From Rheum nobile (lineage: Eukaryota > Streptophyta > Magnoliopsida > Caryophyllales > Polygonaceae), in NCBI GenBank assembly GCA_027886185.1, contig WOAB01000893.1, positions 806,001-870,000 of the forward strand: DNA of 64,000 nt, read 5' to 3'. Positions 33,020 through 46,435 of this stretch are shown piece by piece. The notes beneath the pieces are model-generated. The model was not told the origin of the DNA, ran no database searches, and worked only from the letters and a program-made list of their open reading frames with translations. Position 1 is the first letter of the stretch. Every line of letters begins with the position of its first letter. The position numbers were made by a program, and so were the translations under genes.

Positions 33020-34257
33020 ATTGATGTTGTCCAAGAACTTAAAATATGATCATTGGCCTCTGCTCCTAAATCCCTAAATCCTATAATGTATGAGCGTCAC
33101 AATGTACCAGTTTCTCCACTGCTAGATGTTCCACTTCCAAGCATATCTTAGTATGTACGCTGATCTACATATCTAATTCTAGTAGAATTTGTATTATTAA
33201 GAACTTCTATTTGTTGGTGGTACTAGCAAATATATTGGGTTTTCCCCAGAATCGTCTCTTAAGGTCGCGTTTGAATGTAAGAAGATAAGTTAAGTTGGTC
33301 TTACTTTCCTTGTATAAAACTTAAAAAAAAAAAAAAAAAAAAAACTACATGCTAGTACTATGCAAGGGGTGGGTTCAAGTACGACAAAAGAGAACAATAA
33401 AAAGTAGTAATAGTCTAATAGATTAGGATCTCTATGAGGTGCCTTGTCTGGTACAAATATCGAGAATTGAAGGTCGCCACTTCCTAGCACATCTGACTCG
33501 TAGGGACACAAAATGGGGTTTGATTATTTGGGGATGAAGTACTTTTTTGTCATTTTAACTATGAACTATGCAATTTTTTGGAGGGAAAACATGGAATTCA
33601 TTCCGTGCAATCCAAAATGACACAAGTTATGAAATACGAACTATAATTAATATACTCCATATTCCACTACGATATGGACATGGTTAACTAATCCGTCTTC
33701 AAAATAAAACAGAAAACATCTTTATTTTTTCAAAAAAAATCAATCCAATAACTAAAAAAAAGGGGACAATTTGAACCGCTGCAATATACTACTATTTTTC
33801 TTTCTATTTCTAAATCATTGTTTTGAAATAAAACATTTCTGATAATAATTTGAGAAGAAAACCTTGCTATTCCTACTAAACAAATAAAAATGGCTATTTT
33901 AAAGAGAGTGGAGGAAGATTAGGGTTTGAAAAAAGTAAAACCCTATATAAACAAATAACAAATAAAGAGAAAAGAAAGGAAAAATGACAAGGTTAAGGGC
34001 TCAATAAGATGTAAGATAATGGAAGCAAAGGCGTTGGAGATCCCAACAGACAATGTGATGATCACTATAATCTCTAACCTTTCTTTTAGCTTCCTATAAC
34101 CTATTTAAAAAAAGTTTCTATTGTTTTATGTAATAAAAGAAAAACAAGACCAAGAAGCCACAAAGTAACCGGGTCGGATCATGTTTAAGCCCTGTTAATT
34201 AAAGTGAAGACCCATTAACACGTCCAAAGTTGAAAAGGTTATTCCCTGCCTTCTCCC
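33020..34257. other. 3' region of the coiled-coil gene and promoter region of the HIPP gene
   Basis: No coding sequence. A run of about 20 A lies at 33325-33345. A TATA-box candidate TATATAAA at 33944-33951, in the context ACCCTATATAAAC, is about 310 bases upstream of the HIPP start codon. Confidence 0.45.
33944..33951 (+). promoter_or_regulatory. Candidate TATA box of the HIPP gene
   Basis: TATATAAA follows ACCC and is in the right orientation, but the distance to the ATG (about 310 bases) implies a long leader. Position is the only support. Confidence 0.4.
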
Positions 34258-35313
34258 ATGGCAGCTTCAGGATCCCTGAAATGCAAGGTACTCTTTATGC
34301 ACATACTTGTCCATGGTAAAATTTGTTGAGCTAGCTTTTTCTCTGATTGAGGAACAATTTCATACATTTTACCATGCCCAGCCAGCTTGGCAAAGGTTTT
34401 CTGCTTTCTGTTTGCTTAGATTTCTTCGTACGCAGACATGGGTGCTCAAAGTCTCTATCCATTGTGAAGGGTGCAAGAGGGAGGTCAAGAAGGCCCTCCA
34501 CAAACTTGAAGGTACATGTGCTTTTTACTAATTGCTCCAAAAAAGTCTTGATAATGTCTACATGTCATTTCAAGCTACGTTTTAGTGGAGGGGAAAAAGA
34601 AGACGACTTTATTAAGCCAGATTGACAAGTCCTAAGCTTGCATTGCATTGCATTGCATTGCATTCTTGATGTCAGTTATTTTGATGGTATTTTAGTGTTA
34701 CTAGTCAGTAACCTATCTTATATACTTGAATGTGAATTTGTCGGTAGGTGTTTACAAAATCAGTGTAGATTCACAGCAGCATAAGGTGACAGTCACAGGC
34801 AACATCAGCTCAGAGGCTCTTCTCAGCAAGCTAGCTCGGATCGGCAAGCACGCCCAAGTTGTCCAGGAAAACACTCAAGTTACTGCTGCAGCTGCTTCTC
34901 AGGCAGCTACCCACACGAGCCATAAGACCGCGAATCCTGCCAAAAATAGCAACCCAGCTGGCAAACCGGTTGCCAAAATCGACAAGGGTAAAACTGAGGG
35001 GGTTGAAGAGAAAGAGCATAGCCCTAAAGGTAAGCAATCTCAGATCACCATCCCTGATCCGACCGAGGCGGACTCGGGATCATCTCAGGAGATTGTATTA
35101 AGCTACGACTCGGCCCATCTTAGTAGCGGTAGAACGCATGATCTCTACCATCAATGCATTCCATCACAGCCATCGGTTTATGCTGATGCTGATCAGCTTA
35201 AGACTGTGCAAGACCAACTACTCCAAGAACAAGGGCGGGAGGTAAGGGCAAGTTCTATGAACTCATTTGACATGTTCAGTGAAGAAAATGCAAATGGATG
35301 CTCCATTATGTGA
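34258..35313 (+). CDS. Heavy-metal-associated isoprenylated plant protein (HIPP), 223 aa
   Basis: HIPPs are plant-specific proteins with a ferredoxin-like heavy-metal-binding fold and a lipid-modified C-terminus; they act in metal homeostasis and stress signalling. Exons are 34258-34287, 34436-34511 and 34748-35313, with GT-AG borders and phases 0 and 1. The HMA domain spans about residues 11-75: VLKVSIHCEGCKREVKKAL carries the CxxC metal-binding cysteines (C20 and C23), and VYKISVDSQQHKVTVTGN and LLSKLARIGKHAQV complete the fold. A Lys/Pro/Asn-rich linker follows (about 95-140). The protein ends Cys-Ser-Ile-Met, a CaaX box; Met last favours farnesylation. The ATG at 34258 gives a clean phase-0 splice to exon 2. 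It is transcribed towards the PP2C gene, with about 510 bases between the stop codons. No glycine-rich linker is seen, unlike some HIPPs. Confidence 0.92.
34639..34664 (+). repeat. Pentanucleotide microsatellite in HIPP intron 2
   Basis: About five copies of the pentamer cattg, starting cttgcattgcattg, in intron 2 of the HIPP gene. It does not affect the splice sites. Confidence 0.9.
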
Positions 35314-35823
35314 TGGGTTCCAAAAGGCATATGTGAGGTGCCTAGTAGTCCCCTAAAAGATGGATTTTTGAGCTCATGTACACGATTTTGTTATACGAGA
35401 GTGACTTTTTAGAGACATGTTGTTAGAGATGACTGACCAATAATTCTAAAATGTAAATGCAAAGACCACCAACTAAGAGACAACCCATATATAAATTCAA
35501 AAACCAAAGACATTCAAATACGAAGAAATACACTATCAAAAAACACTTCAAGCATACGAACAAGTGTCTAATTCTATCAATTTTTATTCATGCAAAAATT
35601 GCTTACAACCACCAAGTCTCCCAATTTTAATCGATGTTCATGATTCACCCACAATGAGAAACAAGAACCAAGAAAAGGCTACCAAAATCAATGCCGTAAT
35701 AGAGAGGGCTCTGACCACATTATGAGTTTTTCACAGATCAAGAGACATGATTTGTCTTCACTGTACACAGATTCCAAAAGATATACAATCTTTTAGGGAT
35801 ATGTAGCAACCCAAAAGAGAGAC

Positions 35824-38033
35824 TCACATAAAAGTTGAAGCTCTTGAAGTACGTTTGTTGGTTCCTAGGATGATCACGATCACGGTAACATCATCATGGT
35901 ATTTTCTCCTCCTTGGTGGGGAGACGTTCATTAGCTCCTCCATAGTGAATCCTGTGATGCAGTTTTACTTTGAGAAATGGACATTTCAAATAAAATAAAA
36001 ATGATATAATTCAACATCTTACAATTTCCAAATTTTAGTACATTCCAGATTTTTATTTTGATGTTGGATTAGTTTCAAGTTATGAGTGTCACTTGTAGTA
36101 ATTAGTATCAAAGTTTTAGGTGACACACACAGATGAGGTACATAGACAAGTTTACACCAGCATATGTTCACAAAAAGTTCTAAGCACTAGCAGTTCAAAA
36201 TTTTGACAAACATTTTTCGCTGATGCTCAAATAAACAGATTCCCAGAAAAGCCAAGTTAGTTTGTTAGAGGTTGAGGATCATTAAACTTTGAGATAAGTT
36301 AAATCAGTTCAAGTTTTAGTATTATAATTTTGAATATTTGAATACTAGCATACATGAGTTGATAGCCACCACAAAACTGTTACACTTGTGCTTGCAAAGA
36401 AGATGACCATTTTGAATTAAACATGTAACAAGAGAATTACCTGCACATTCAGCTGCTCTTTCAACAAGCTTCTTGAGTAAGAACTTTGCAGGATCGCCTG
36501 ATGGACTGCTCAATATATAAGAATGGACAAGCATTACAGCTTCTTCATTGGTGAAGAAATCAAACAATCCATCGCTGGCAACAATCACAAAGTGATCGCT
36601 CTCTGATATTCTGTGGACATTTGTTGAAGGATTTGCAGAGACATAAGGAGGGCTTATCAAGTTGCGAACTCTAAGAATGCCCATCAAAGCATCGTTCAGG
36701 TTTTTCTGCAGCAGAAAGAACAACCAAAATCAGAGCCCTTTTTTGTAGTGACAATTTAAATCAAATAATAATTGATATAACTCAATAGAAAAACTCTAAT
36801 TGTGTATGAACTATGAAGTACTAACTCCAGGATGCAAATAGTAACTAACATATGGAGTATCTCATAGTCACAAACGTTTACCTTCTTCAAGTAACCCACA
36901 CCAAATGCACGGGTAACTTTCAGCTTTCCCTTAACTTTTCCAGACGTAATTGGGGCAGGATCATCTGGATGGTCCAATAAAAGTTGAGATTTTTCAGCTT
37001 CATTATCAGTAGTATGTATTTCAGTGAGTTGAACAGCTTTTAGCCTTTGACGCCCCTTGGACACTGAGCCATCAGCACTATCACAGGTTGCTAACACAGC
37101 TCTACTATCACCAAGGCTCATGGTGTACAAATCCTTCCCGAGCAACAATGAAACTAACACACAAGATCCAACAGATACTAAATCAGGACGGTCATCCATT
37201 TCCTGCTCCACCATGCATAGAAAGTCATGCTCAGCCTGACTAAGAGCACGAAGAAGGCATTCTTGCACCAAACTCCTAAAGGTAACAGATGATGGGTCCA
37301 CTTCGAGAAAAGGGTCATTCTTGCTAAGACTAGAGTTTTCTCCGACTGATTGACAGTTACTTCTTAACGGCATTTTCACTGAACCATCCTCCAGAGGATA
37401 TTGAAGAGGCCTTGCCACATCGTGCTTTAGAACGGAGTTCAGGTTCATTAAGATGGAATCATACAACGTGCCAGCCAAAAAGTCAGCTGCATCTCTTCCG
37501 TTGAATCCGTCATAGATTGCGCAGAACAACCAGCCGTCTTCTTCGGAGCAAACAGCTTGAACTCTATCTTCACCAGCTGCTCCACCCGCCACTTGCACTT
37601 CCATGGCATTTAGGAAGCCTTCACTAGGAGATGGCACGCTACTTGATTTGAAAAGATAGGAGTCATCTTCGGGCGAGTCGTCACCGCAGCTTAGGTTTGA
37701 CAGAGTGCTCTGCAGAGAGGAAGACAGCACATCAACCTTGGATGAAAGCGATGGAGATGACGGGATCCTTCGAAAAGATTTGGGAGAGTCCCAGCATGGA
37801 AGTATTTCACCACCAATCAACCCATTACAGATATTTGTATTCGCCAAGGTTGAGTTGGCGCTTAAGGCAGCCCCAGAGAGGCAGGAGAACGAACGGCTTG
37901 TCCTCCGCATTCTAAATCTAGGAAAGGATTCAATCCCATCATAGAGCTCGTTGCGACCTTCTTTCCCGTTGCATTTATAGCCAAAACTCACTTTGATTTC
38001 TTCTTCAGTGCATGATATAGCGTCCCCCAACAT
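35824..38033 (-). CDS. PP2C-type protein phosphatase, PP2C40-like (514 aa)
   Basis: PP2Cs are metal-dependent Ser/Thr phosphatases. Coding exons on the minus strand are 38033-36882, 36705-36441 and 35951-35824, with GT-AG borders and phases 0 and 1. The N-terminal 145 residues are Ser-rich (SFSCLSGAALSANSTLANTN, SPKSFRRIPSSPSL). Catalytic motifs follow: GGAAGEDRVQAV, YDGFNGRDAADF (metal Asp about 175), SVGSCVLVSLLLGKDLY, MSLGDSRAVL, ASDGLFDFF (Asp about 429) and KYHDDVTVIVIIL (Asp about 492). This order and the N-terminus match Arabidopsis At3g16560 (probable PP2C 40) as I recall it, in the clade with POLTERGEIST-like phosphatases. ATG 38033 is chosen because the frame upstream has only GTG and meets a splice acceptor at 38058. 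A 5' leader intron is likely. The catalytic residues look intact, so it should be active. Confidence 0.93.
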
Positions 38034-38057
38034 GATTGCTGTAATGGGGCACACCAC

Positions 38058-39062
38058 CTGTATAAGTATGTATCAGAAACTCAGACTATGATGTTCAATA
38101 ATAGGATCTATATAAATGATATATATATATATATACCTTGCAAATGATGCATATCAAAAGTCAAATGAAGCAATAGATTCATTTAATTTCCACCAGTTTT
38201 ACAAGTTAATACGAACTAACTTATAGATCCACCCAACAACACCATTTGTGCTTTTCTTATAAAACTTATTGATAAATTGGATTCAGTTCAGGTCTAGCCA
38301 AATAAGAGAACACCAATTCCACATGGACTCTAGTCAAGCAGAAAAAGTTAGTTAAGCACAAGCCCGTCAACTTTGAACTGTGAAGTGATAGGAAATAACT
38401 AAGCGGTAAATTGTGGAAGAACAAGCAAATAAAACAGCTAACTTGTTACCAACTAACATAAGAACAAGAGATACAATTACCGAACGATGCTAGGAAACAC
38501 CAACTAAAAGCATATGGTAAATTACTCCAAGGAAAAACATATTACCCATATAAAATTAATGAACTACTGATAGCCTCCCAATTCAGAGAAATCCTTGCCA
38601 CTAGAAACCTATCGGATCACAACTTCTTCCTCTCAGATACAACCTAAATTACAATTGGAAGGTTCACATACTAAAGACGAATTATATAAAAAAATCGGCA
38701 ATAACCCAATTCAAAAGGACATCTCAATTCAGATTCAGGAACAAACCAATCAAGCCATTAAGCTACAAATCAATAAAGAAACAAACTTGCTACTCAAATC
38801 AGGGGTACCCATACCCACCTGGAGTTGGAGCTTGATTAATATATGAGGAAGCCAAAATCACAAATATAGAAGAAGACAGAGAAGGGGAGGGCGGAAAAAG
38901 GGGGGATGAACAGACAGCAAGGCGAGCAAAGAAGAAGAAGTGAAAGAGAGAATCTGAAAGGGAAACATATGAATGAAGGGTGGAGAAAGTAATTGAAAGA
39001 AGCAGCAAACCAAATATAAAAAGTGAATGGTGGAGGTCTCCCTTCCCCCAATTTAGCAGCAC
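38058..39062 (-). other. Likely 5' leader intron and leader exon of the PP2C gene
   Basis: An AG acceptor with a good upstream context precedes 38057. A matching donor (CCAG|GTGGGTATG, minus strand) lies at 38818/38819. The stretch 38819 to about 39060 is CT-rich on the minus strand (ttcttcttcttctttgctcg), typical of a plant 5' leader. The intron would be about 760 bases and includes an (AT)n run near 38118-38137. There is no transcript evidence. Confidence 0.5.
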
Positions 39063-39539
39063 CGAGATAAAAGAGTAGAAGAAACACGGAACAAGCGAAA
39101 TCTAAAAAATCTAAAATTCTATTTAATTATTTATTATGGGCTGACAAATACTGTTCCATCTTTATATGATTATATCTTCTTGGGTCCCTCTTTGTCTGCT
39201 TCGGTTTCTACCTTCTCACACAACAACAGCAACAGGACTGAGACTCGAGAATAAATGAATCGGATTCGGGTAGATTCGGTTCATGTTGAGAATACTGCAG
39301 GGCGTTTCAATGGCGGAGGAGTGTGTTGTATTGGGTGGTGTTTGGACATTTTTGGGAGCAACAGAATGGGAGATTTCTTTTTCTATGTAAGCCAAGATAT
39401 GACCTACTATCTCTCTACTACATTTCCATAGGCCATATTTTCCCAATTATATATCATCATCGATCCTTGTTTTTCTGTTGAGATATTTTTAACTGTTTTC
39501 CTTAATCAAATATGTCAAAGTAGACTGAGGATCATTTTA
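39063..39539. other. Upstream region of the PP2C gene
   Basis: No gene is visible. This is probably promoter sequence for the minus-strand PP2C gene, ending at the left edge of a putative Mutator-like element. No motif convinced me. Confidence 0.3.
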
Positions 39540-41125
39540 CTGTGAAGCATTTTACATCGTTCGATAGTTCAGATCGACGGCTAAGGACGCGCCCTTATTT
39601 TCTAAGCTCTTAAGTAAATGAAGGATATTTTAGTCTTGTCCCGCCATAGGTCTATCTTCTTCCTTATACCTCCATCGCGAATTTCCTTTGGCCGCGCTCT
39701 CATTGTAGCATTTACAACGTGCTTCATCGTTCTTTTTCAATCAACTCTTCAAATTCAAACTCGATTTGTTCAATCAAACTTGTTTATTTGTTTATCTGGG
39801 CTTCAAATCTCATCTTTTTTGTTGTGTTCGTCATTCTCAAACGCCATGGATGTCAGTACGGATTTCCGTTCAAACACTTCGCCTTTTGATTTTATTTCAG
39901 TGTAGGATTGCTTGTTGGTTGATTCGATCTCGCAATGTCAAGTTTATGCAGTCAAATCTCAGATTTCGTTGATTATTGGCTTGTTGATTGTTTAGGATTG
40001 TTTATGATTCTTCAGGATTGTGAAATCTTATATGTACTTGGTTTCCATAGACCAAAACTGTGTTGAAAATGTGCATCAGCTGAGGGAGAATTGTTGTTGT
40101 AGAATTCATCTCAATCGAATGTTTTGATAGCGTAGTTGGTTTTCAAATATTCATAAATTATGAACATAATACTATTAATAATGAACATTGTCACGTTAGT
40201 TATGAACATGTCATGCTTTTTTAAATTTTCGTTTAGATTTTCTCTGTATTTCAGCCAGTTCATCAGCCTTAGTTGTTGCTAGTCGTGACTTGTCTCATGA
40301 AAATAACATTGAAAGTGTTGATGTCACTAGAATTGAGGAGCCTATTGTGAATGACTATTATGAAGTTCTGTTTTCTCAAGATGCATCTTGAGAAAATGGG
40401 AATGAGATAGATGGTTGTGTGTGGTATATTTTTTGCATTTAACGCAACGTCTTTTTGGAAGCAAGTATGTATGGTCCTCTCAAAGGCATATTTCTTGTAA
40501 AAAGAAATGTTGTCTTCTAAGTTGCTAAAGTGCATCCCCACAACAGGTTACATATCATCTCGGCAAACGGGAATGAAATAAGTCGTTTCATATTCGCATT
40601 TGTAACGAGGGTTGACAATCATTCAAGTTTATATGCTATTGTTTGGTTTTCTGAATATTATTTGTTTCGTATTTTACACTTGATTTCAATATCTTTTTTA
40701 GAGGACCATACATATTTCTTACATGAACTTTGGGTTGTCGTACTTTTTTTTATTAATTATATATGAACATTACTACTCTTTAAATGAACCTACACATTCT
40801 ATAAATGAACCTGATAGAATAAAAGTGGTGTATTGGTATGCATAAACATTGATGTTATACATGTGCACATGAATAGTCAATATGTCAACTTGCTCAGTCC
40901 ATACGTGAACCTAAATAGTAAATTTGTGAACCTTAACAACATTTGTTCAACAGTTCTATGTCTTGCCAAATTTAGCATACAAGTATGCAAACTGTCATAG
41001 TATCAACAACCCCCAGTATACCACTACTCTTCAAAAAACCAAAAACTAAAATACCTCATAGTTCTCTAGTTTTTTAATTCGTACTTCAATAATCCAAAAA
41101 AAACTTAATCAAGTCTAAACAATTA

Positions 41126-41371
41126 TCACTTTCCAGTAACCAACAACTTCATAGGTTTACCAATCCTCTTTTTGTATGCCACTAACTTTTCTAGCATTTG
41201 CGGCTTCACTTCATTTAGACCACTCATGACAATGTTGTGTAGATACTTGACCCTCAAAGCAATTATACACGTCTTTAAGTTTTCAGCATCCATTTCATCC
41301 TCCCATCCTTGAACTGATACACCCATGTATGCCTCCATGTGCCGCATAGTATATATGCCAGAAGCTACCAT
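41126..41371 (-). pseudogene. ULP1-like (C48) protease C-terminal fragment
   Basis: The 81-residue minus-strand frame has TMRHMEAYMG followed by GWEDEM and ALRVKYLHNIVMSGLNEV. This pattern resembles the end of ULP1-type SUMO-protease domains carried by plant transposons (CxxxMRHMExYxG, then LRxKYxxxIL). The catalytic His, Asp and Cys region is not present in frame; the equivalent of the Cys-containing box reads ASGIYTMRHM. It is a broken remnant of transposon origin rather than a host gene. Confidence 0.55.
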
Positions 41372-42412
41372 GTTCTCTGCATCACCCCATGGGATATGGA
41401 TTGTCCATATAGTTGGACTTTGTCAAATGCTAGTGCCTTCTTCTTTCTGTGCAACCTTCTTATATCCAAATAGTAAAGAACAAGCTTTCTCTAAAAATAT
41501 TTAAAACATGAACGTTAGCATAATATATAAGATCTTAAAGACTTTAGAAATGAACATGTATACTAACGTGTACAAAGAAACAACACGGTGCTCGCTAGGA
41601 TTTCTGGTGTGTCCCTATATCTCTCTTCCATTGTGGAATCACTAACTATGTTGTCAAGAATATCTATGGCAGGGTATTTTAAATTGAATGAAATGAGAGC
41701 GGCAACCTTTCAACATCACAGAGAACAAAATCTTCAAGAAAAATAATGATCATGTGTTAGTTTTTTCTTTACTAGTGCAAACAAAAAATCTTCCATGCTA
41801 TCAGTCTCCCATTCCTCATTGCCCTCTTCATCATTGTATTTCTTGTCATTACCTCCATTGTCTTCATGAGCAACATCAATGACATCCTCTTGAGATGTTT
41901 TTTCATATTCGCTTTCTTCTACATATACTCATATATAAATGTCAGATTTAATTCCATGACATTATACACAAATAGATGAACCATAACTAACTAAATATTA
42001 ATGCCATAATATAACCGATGAACTGTAGATGTGACATAACCTGAATAGCAAGAATTTGTTACAACATGCATGTTATTATTTGTCAATGTTGTGAACTTTA
42101 AGATGTTGGACATGAACATTTAGTTATAGTTTATGAACACAAAGAAAAAGTGCACACTTCTGCAAGAGTGTCTTTAGCTAATAAATGAACAACAAGGTAC
42201 TATAAATGAACATCAAAGTACTAACCATGAACATCAAAGTTCTAAATATGAGCACACAATTTATACACTCATATTCCTATAGCAAGTACCTACTATATCA
42301 CAAAATTCATAATTAAAGAGGATAAGAGAAGTCAGATCTGTAAAGTATCTTAACATCACCTTGATTAGAAGTATGAAATTAGATCTCTATTCACACAAAC
42401 TAATGACATAGC

Positions 42413-42600
42413 ACTTGAAGCAACCGAAATCAAGAACGAAGCAAGTAAAATCACCCTAAACAAACTTAATCTAGTCTATTTGTAAACCCTAGAACTTGAA
42501 GCAACCGAAATCGAGAATGAAGCAAGTAAAATTATCCAAAACAAACGAAATCTAGTCTATTTGTGAACCCTAGAATTTGAAGCAATCGGAATCGAAAATG
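42413..42600 (+). repeat. 81-bp tandem repeat, about 2.3 copies
   Basis: Copies start acttgaagcaaccgaaatc at 42413 and 42494, and a diverged third (atttgaagcaatcggaatc) at 42575. They include tctagtctatttgt and aaccctaga landmarks. Located near the right end of the putative Mutator-like element. Confidence 0.85.
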
Positions 42601-43995
42601 AAATAGAGATTACCTGCTTCCGAAGCGATTTTTGATTGAGTCTCTTCATTATCTTCCATGCATAAGGTAGCAAGATTGGAGTGAGATTGAAGCGAGGGAG
42701 GAGATTGAATCGAGGTTGAACGATTCGAACGAGATTTCTCTAGGTTTTGTTTCGGGGAATGAGCGAGATTGCACAAGAAAGCTTGTTCTTTTTAATGGAA
42801 ACATACGCCCTTTTCCTATTAATTACAATTTTGCCATTGTATAATATTTACTCGATCTACGCACATTCTCTCCCTTTTGTTTAAACGTGAACCGTTGATG
42901 TGCTCGATTCAACGACCCACAACACTTCGTATTTTGTACGGTAGCGGGTTAATGTACCCGAAATCGACTCTGCCAAAGTAAGACTTTCCAAAATTGAGTA
43001 TCCTTCTACCGAATGATGTGACTATGCCCCATCAAGAGCCTAGAGAGAGCACGGACGACCGAGATGGCTCAAGTGTATAAGATGGAATTCAAGTCAATTA
43101 AGAAGAGCTTCCTCCCGGGCTATCACTAAGGTTCGAGTCAAGCATCCAAGTGGGCTCGAGTCAAGTCAATCAAGGGAGCTCAAGAAGGGTTCTTTGAACA
43201 TGAAAGTCCTTCCAAAGCCTCGGAGCCCTCAATCAAGCCTCAAAGGAGCTCGTTTCTCTTATTGTGGCGCGTCCGAGTGCATGATTTATATTTAAGTTTT
43301 TCCTATGGGTTTTATGACATTATTAAGACTTGGTTTAAGCTTGTTTTTAGTGTTTAATTACAGTTTGGCCGTGTGAGCCTTGTTGGGCCGGCGGCCCATT
43401 AGAGGCCTTAGGCCTTAGATGTTTTCCTTCCTTGTTTTTGCCTATAGAGGCAGCTTCTCCCTCATTTCAAAATAAGACAACGTTGATTTATAATGAATAG
43501 CAGTTATTGTGTTCTTGAGAAATCTCTCTTTTTCTTGTTCTTGTTCATGAGTCATGTCGAGCAAATCGGTCTTGTTTCAAGGGTGAGTCATATCTCTTGA
43601 ATCTCTATCTCTCCTAAACTTGAGTGGTGAGTCATATCCACAAGGGTGTTAGGTGCATATCCTTCATTAAAACCATCACCATCCATCTTCCCTTCACGAA
43701 CCCTATCCAAACAACTCATCTCGTTGAATTCCTTCACGGAACTCTCTACAACGTCTCAGTAAAATCACAATAGCTATTGATTCCCAGATCCGTTCATTCT
43801 CAAATTTGGAGGGAATAAACTAGACTTCCAGATCTATCTCCTTGATTTAGAATCACCCAATTTGGAGGTCGGATCCAAGAGAACGACCCCGTGGAGGTCC
43901 GACCGGAATTCTGGAATCTGGCTGTCGTGAGCCCTTGCGTTTGGAGACGACTAAGAGCAACACCTTGCACTGAGTCATCCTTGATCCTAGCCTAC

Positions 43996-45292
43996 TGATA
44001 ACAGGAATTTGTCGTTCTAATTCCTACTATGCAAAATATCCAAACAAACCCTAAACTGTAGTCCTGGGTAAGTAAAGGTCGAATCCACAAGGAGGCGGAT
44101 GTCTATCTAAATATGCAATTCGTATGTTAATCAAAAGTAACCAAAAGGGGGGGGGGGGTTTGTCTGTTTAAGTAATCTAAGCGTGCAAAGGCAAGATAAA
44201 CTAAAGATGATGAAATCAGTGATGGGAAAAGCACTTAGTCAAACAATATCCGCTATTCGTATGACAAGTTGATCCTAGATACTCATTCAAAATCTCATGC
44301 AATGGAAATTCCAATTCCTTTTCAGATATAACTAATAGCACAACCAGATACTATTAGCACTAACTAATTAAACAACCCTGAAACTATCAAGATTCAGTTT
44401 AACAGCAGCCTTACGGATAGGAATATAGTTGGATACAATTCTAGCATAAAACAACCAGCTTTTATCCTAGAATGTAAATCAGTTCTCTTCTGCATAAGAC
44501 TAGCACAACCAGATACTAGTACGATGCATTTGCTACTCTGAAATAGATATGCTCAACCAGTAACAATCTAGATCTAGCAATAAACCAATAACAACAAACC
44601 CTAGATGATCAGACTAGAGATTATCAATATCAATCATAAGCAATTTAAGCAAGAGAAGAGATAAAAACCATGCAATAGATTAAGAACGAGAATCTCACAA
44701 CTGAATCAAAACGAAAGCTTCAGCGTCTGACTAAGCCAATGAGGCTTAGTTCTTCATAACGTAGAATGGGAATTAGGGTTCCAGAGAGAGGTTATAGATG
44801 ATAGGCAAACAAGCCTTTTCTCAACCCTAATATACTAAAGGAAATAAAGTCTAAATTAACCTAAAATGAAATAATAAAATAATAATAATTAAACAAACGA
44901 AAGCAGGGAAATTAATCCCGTTCTCGGCCTTGAATTCTCGTTCAGCACTTGCTCCCATGGCCCAACTCCAGCAAACATCTCGTCAGCGGCGGCCCATCAC
45001 ATGCAATAATCAGGTCGCCTACGTCATGGTGACATCACGGCCGAATTGCTTCAATTCTCCAGCTTCAATTTGATGCGACTTCTCGCGCTTCACTTCACGC
45101 GTGGGTCCAGCCTCCTTTTGGGCCTTTATTTAATTCGGCCCATCATCCTTTTAATTCCAGCTTCACGTGGCTTGTTAATCTTCAAACTTCGCCCCCACAC
45201 GCCATGCACATGAATGTGTCTAAATCTACCCGAATGGCACCAATAAAACCTCTAATGACTCTTACTTAAGCCCTACAAAGTAGCGCTTATCA
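43996..45292 (-). repeat. 3' LTR of the Athila-like element (left copy)
   Basis: This 1297-bp LTR pairs with 49613-50907. It includes a run of about 13 G near 44146 that is only 7 long in the other copy. Outer edge at CCTAC. Confidence 0.9.
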
Positions 45293-46435
45293 AACCATCC
45301 CATGCTTAGATCTTTGCTCGTCCTCGAGTAAACTAATAAAGAGTCTACTCCTCCAATGTAGCATCCAAGGTCTCAGGAAGCATATCCTCCAACTAAGAGT
45401 CACCTAACCCATGCCAAGCTCCTGGCACCAATCTCATTCACAACACATCCACAACTCAACAAGCTTAAGGGGCAAGCAGAGTACTTCCCCCAAGCTAACC
45501 CGGACATTCAAAAGTGTGAGTAACCTCTAATCCTAGCCTCCATCTATTGCTCCTTATGTCTCCCAGAGTGACCTACCCGACAATCCTTCTTTGTCTCCTC
45601 TTCTTATGACGCCTCGCCAAGAATAATGAGAAATCCTAAAATCACTCTTCTTCTTTTTCACTCGTTTTACCAAGGCGCCCTTTTCGGGTTTTCACCAAGC
45701 CACTCATTTCATTTTCCAATAGATGTACTCACATAAGCTCACGTCACTCTTGAACTCATATTACCCCAGCCTAATGCTGGTCCAAGCCACCTGCTTATTA
45801 CCTAGGCCGCCCTTTTGGGTTTTCGACCTATCCCAGGATTTTTATGATAGCCTTTTTCAAATTTTTGGCTCTTTTCATTTTTTTTCATTTTTCTCCTCAG
45901 CAGCGTAGCAAGTATAAAACCCCACCCCATGCTTAAACATTGCATTGTCCTCAATGTAATGAAAGACAAAAGAATAAAGCACAAGGAAAAGCAAAAAATA
46001 ACTCACAACGTTGCCGAGTTGGCTTGGACACTTCCTTGTCGCTGGCGGTGTCCAACGTTCATGTCCTGGATGTCTACATCAACGCTATAACCTTCATATA
46101 CCGTGCAACCATAGGAAACCACTGTGAAGTGCGGTGGTTATTCAGGAAATCAGGGCGGCACGGCCTTCTACTCCATCAACTCCTACCATGCAAACAAAAG
46201 GAACCACTCTAGGGAAGTAGTGGTTAATCAAGGGAACAGGGTTGCATGGCCTTCAAAAATGGGCCCAGATGTAATCGTGGTTGGGCCCTGGTATTCCTCC
46301 TCTCCAGCTGTCGACTGCAGGGCCACCATCGTTGCCAAATGAATGTAGGGTGAATGTATTCATCCGTTAGCAACATGATGCGCACCTCTCCGTGGGGAAT
46401 CGGGACAGCTCGGTAAAACTTTTTTTTTTTACCTG

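Larger units (their letters stand above)
39540..42930. mobile_element. Putative Mutator-like element with degenerate inverted termini
   Basis: A 41-base stretch near 39553-39595 (gaagcattttac...tcgacggctaa) aligns with the reverse complement of about 42875-42915, with roughly 26 of 41 positions matching. Both ends continue into sequence ending ...gggcg or gcgccc near genes-like CDS starts. Inside are a ULP1-protease remnant (41126-41371, minus), an 81-bp tandem repeat (42413-42600) and many scattered TGAAC(A/C) words. Mutator-like elements with ULP1 domains are known in plants (Kaonashi-type). I found no transposase and no 9-bp target duplication, so the class and limits are inferred. Confidence 0.45.

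Noticed and set aside
38034..38057. Extension of the PP2C protein upstream to position 38057
   Set aside because: The first codon would be GTG and lies at a splice acceptor; ATG 38033 fits the family N-terminus.
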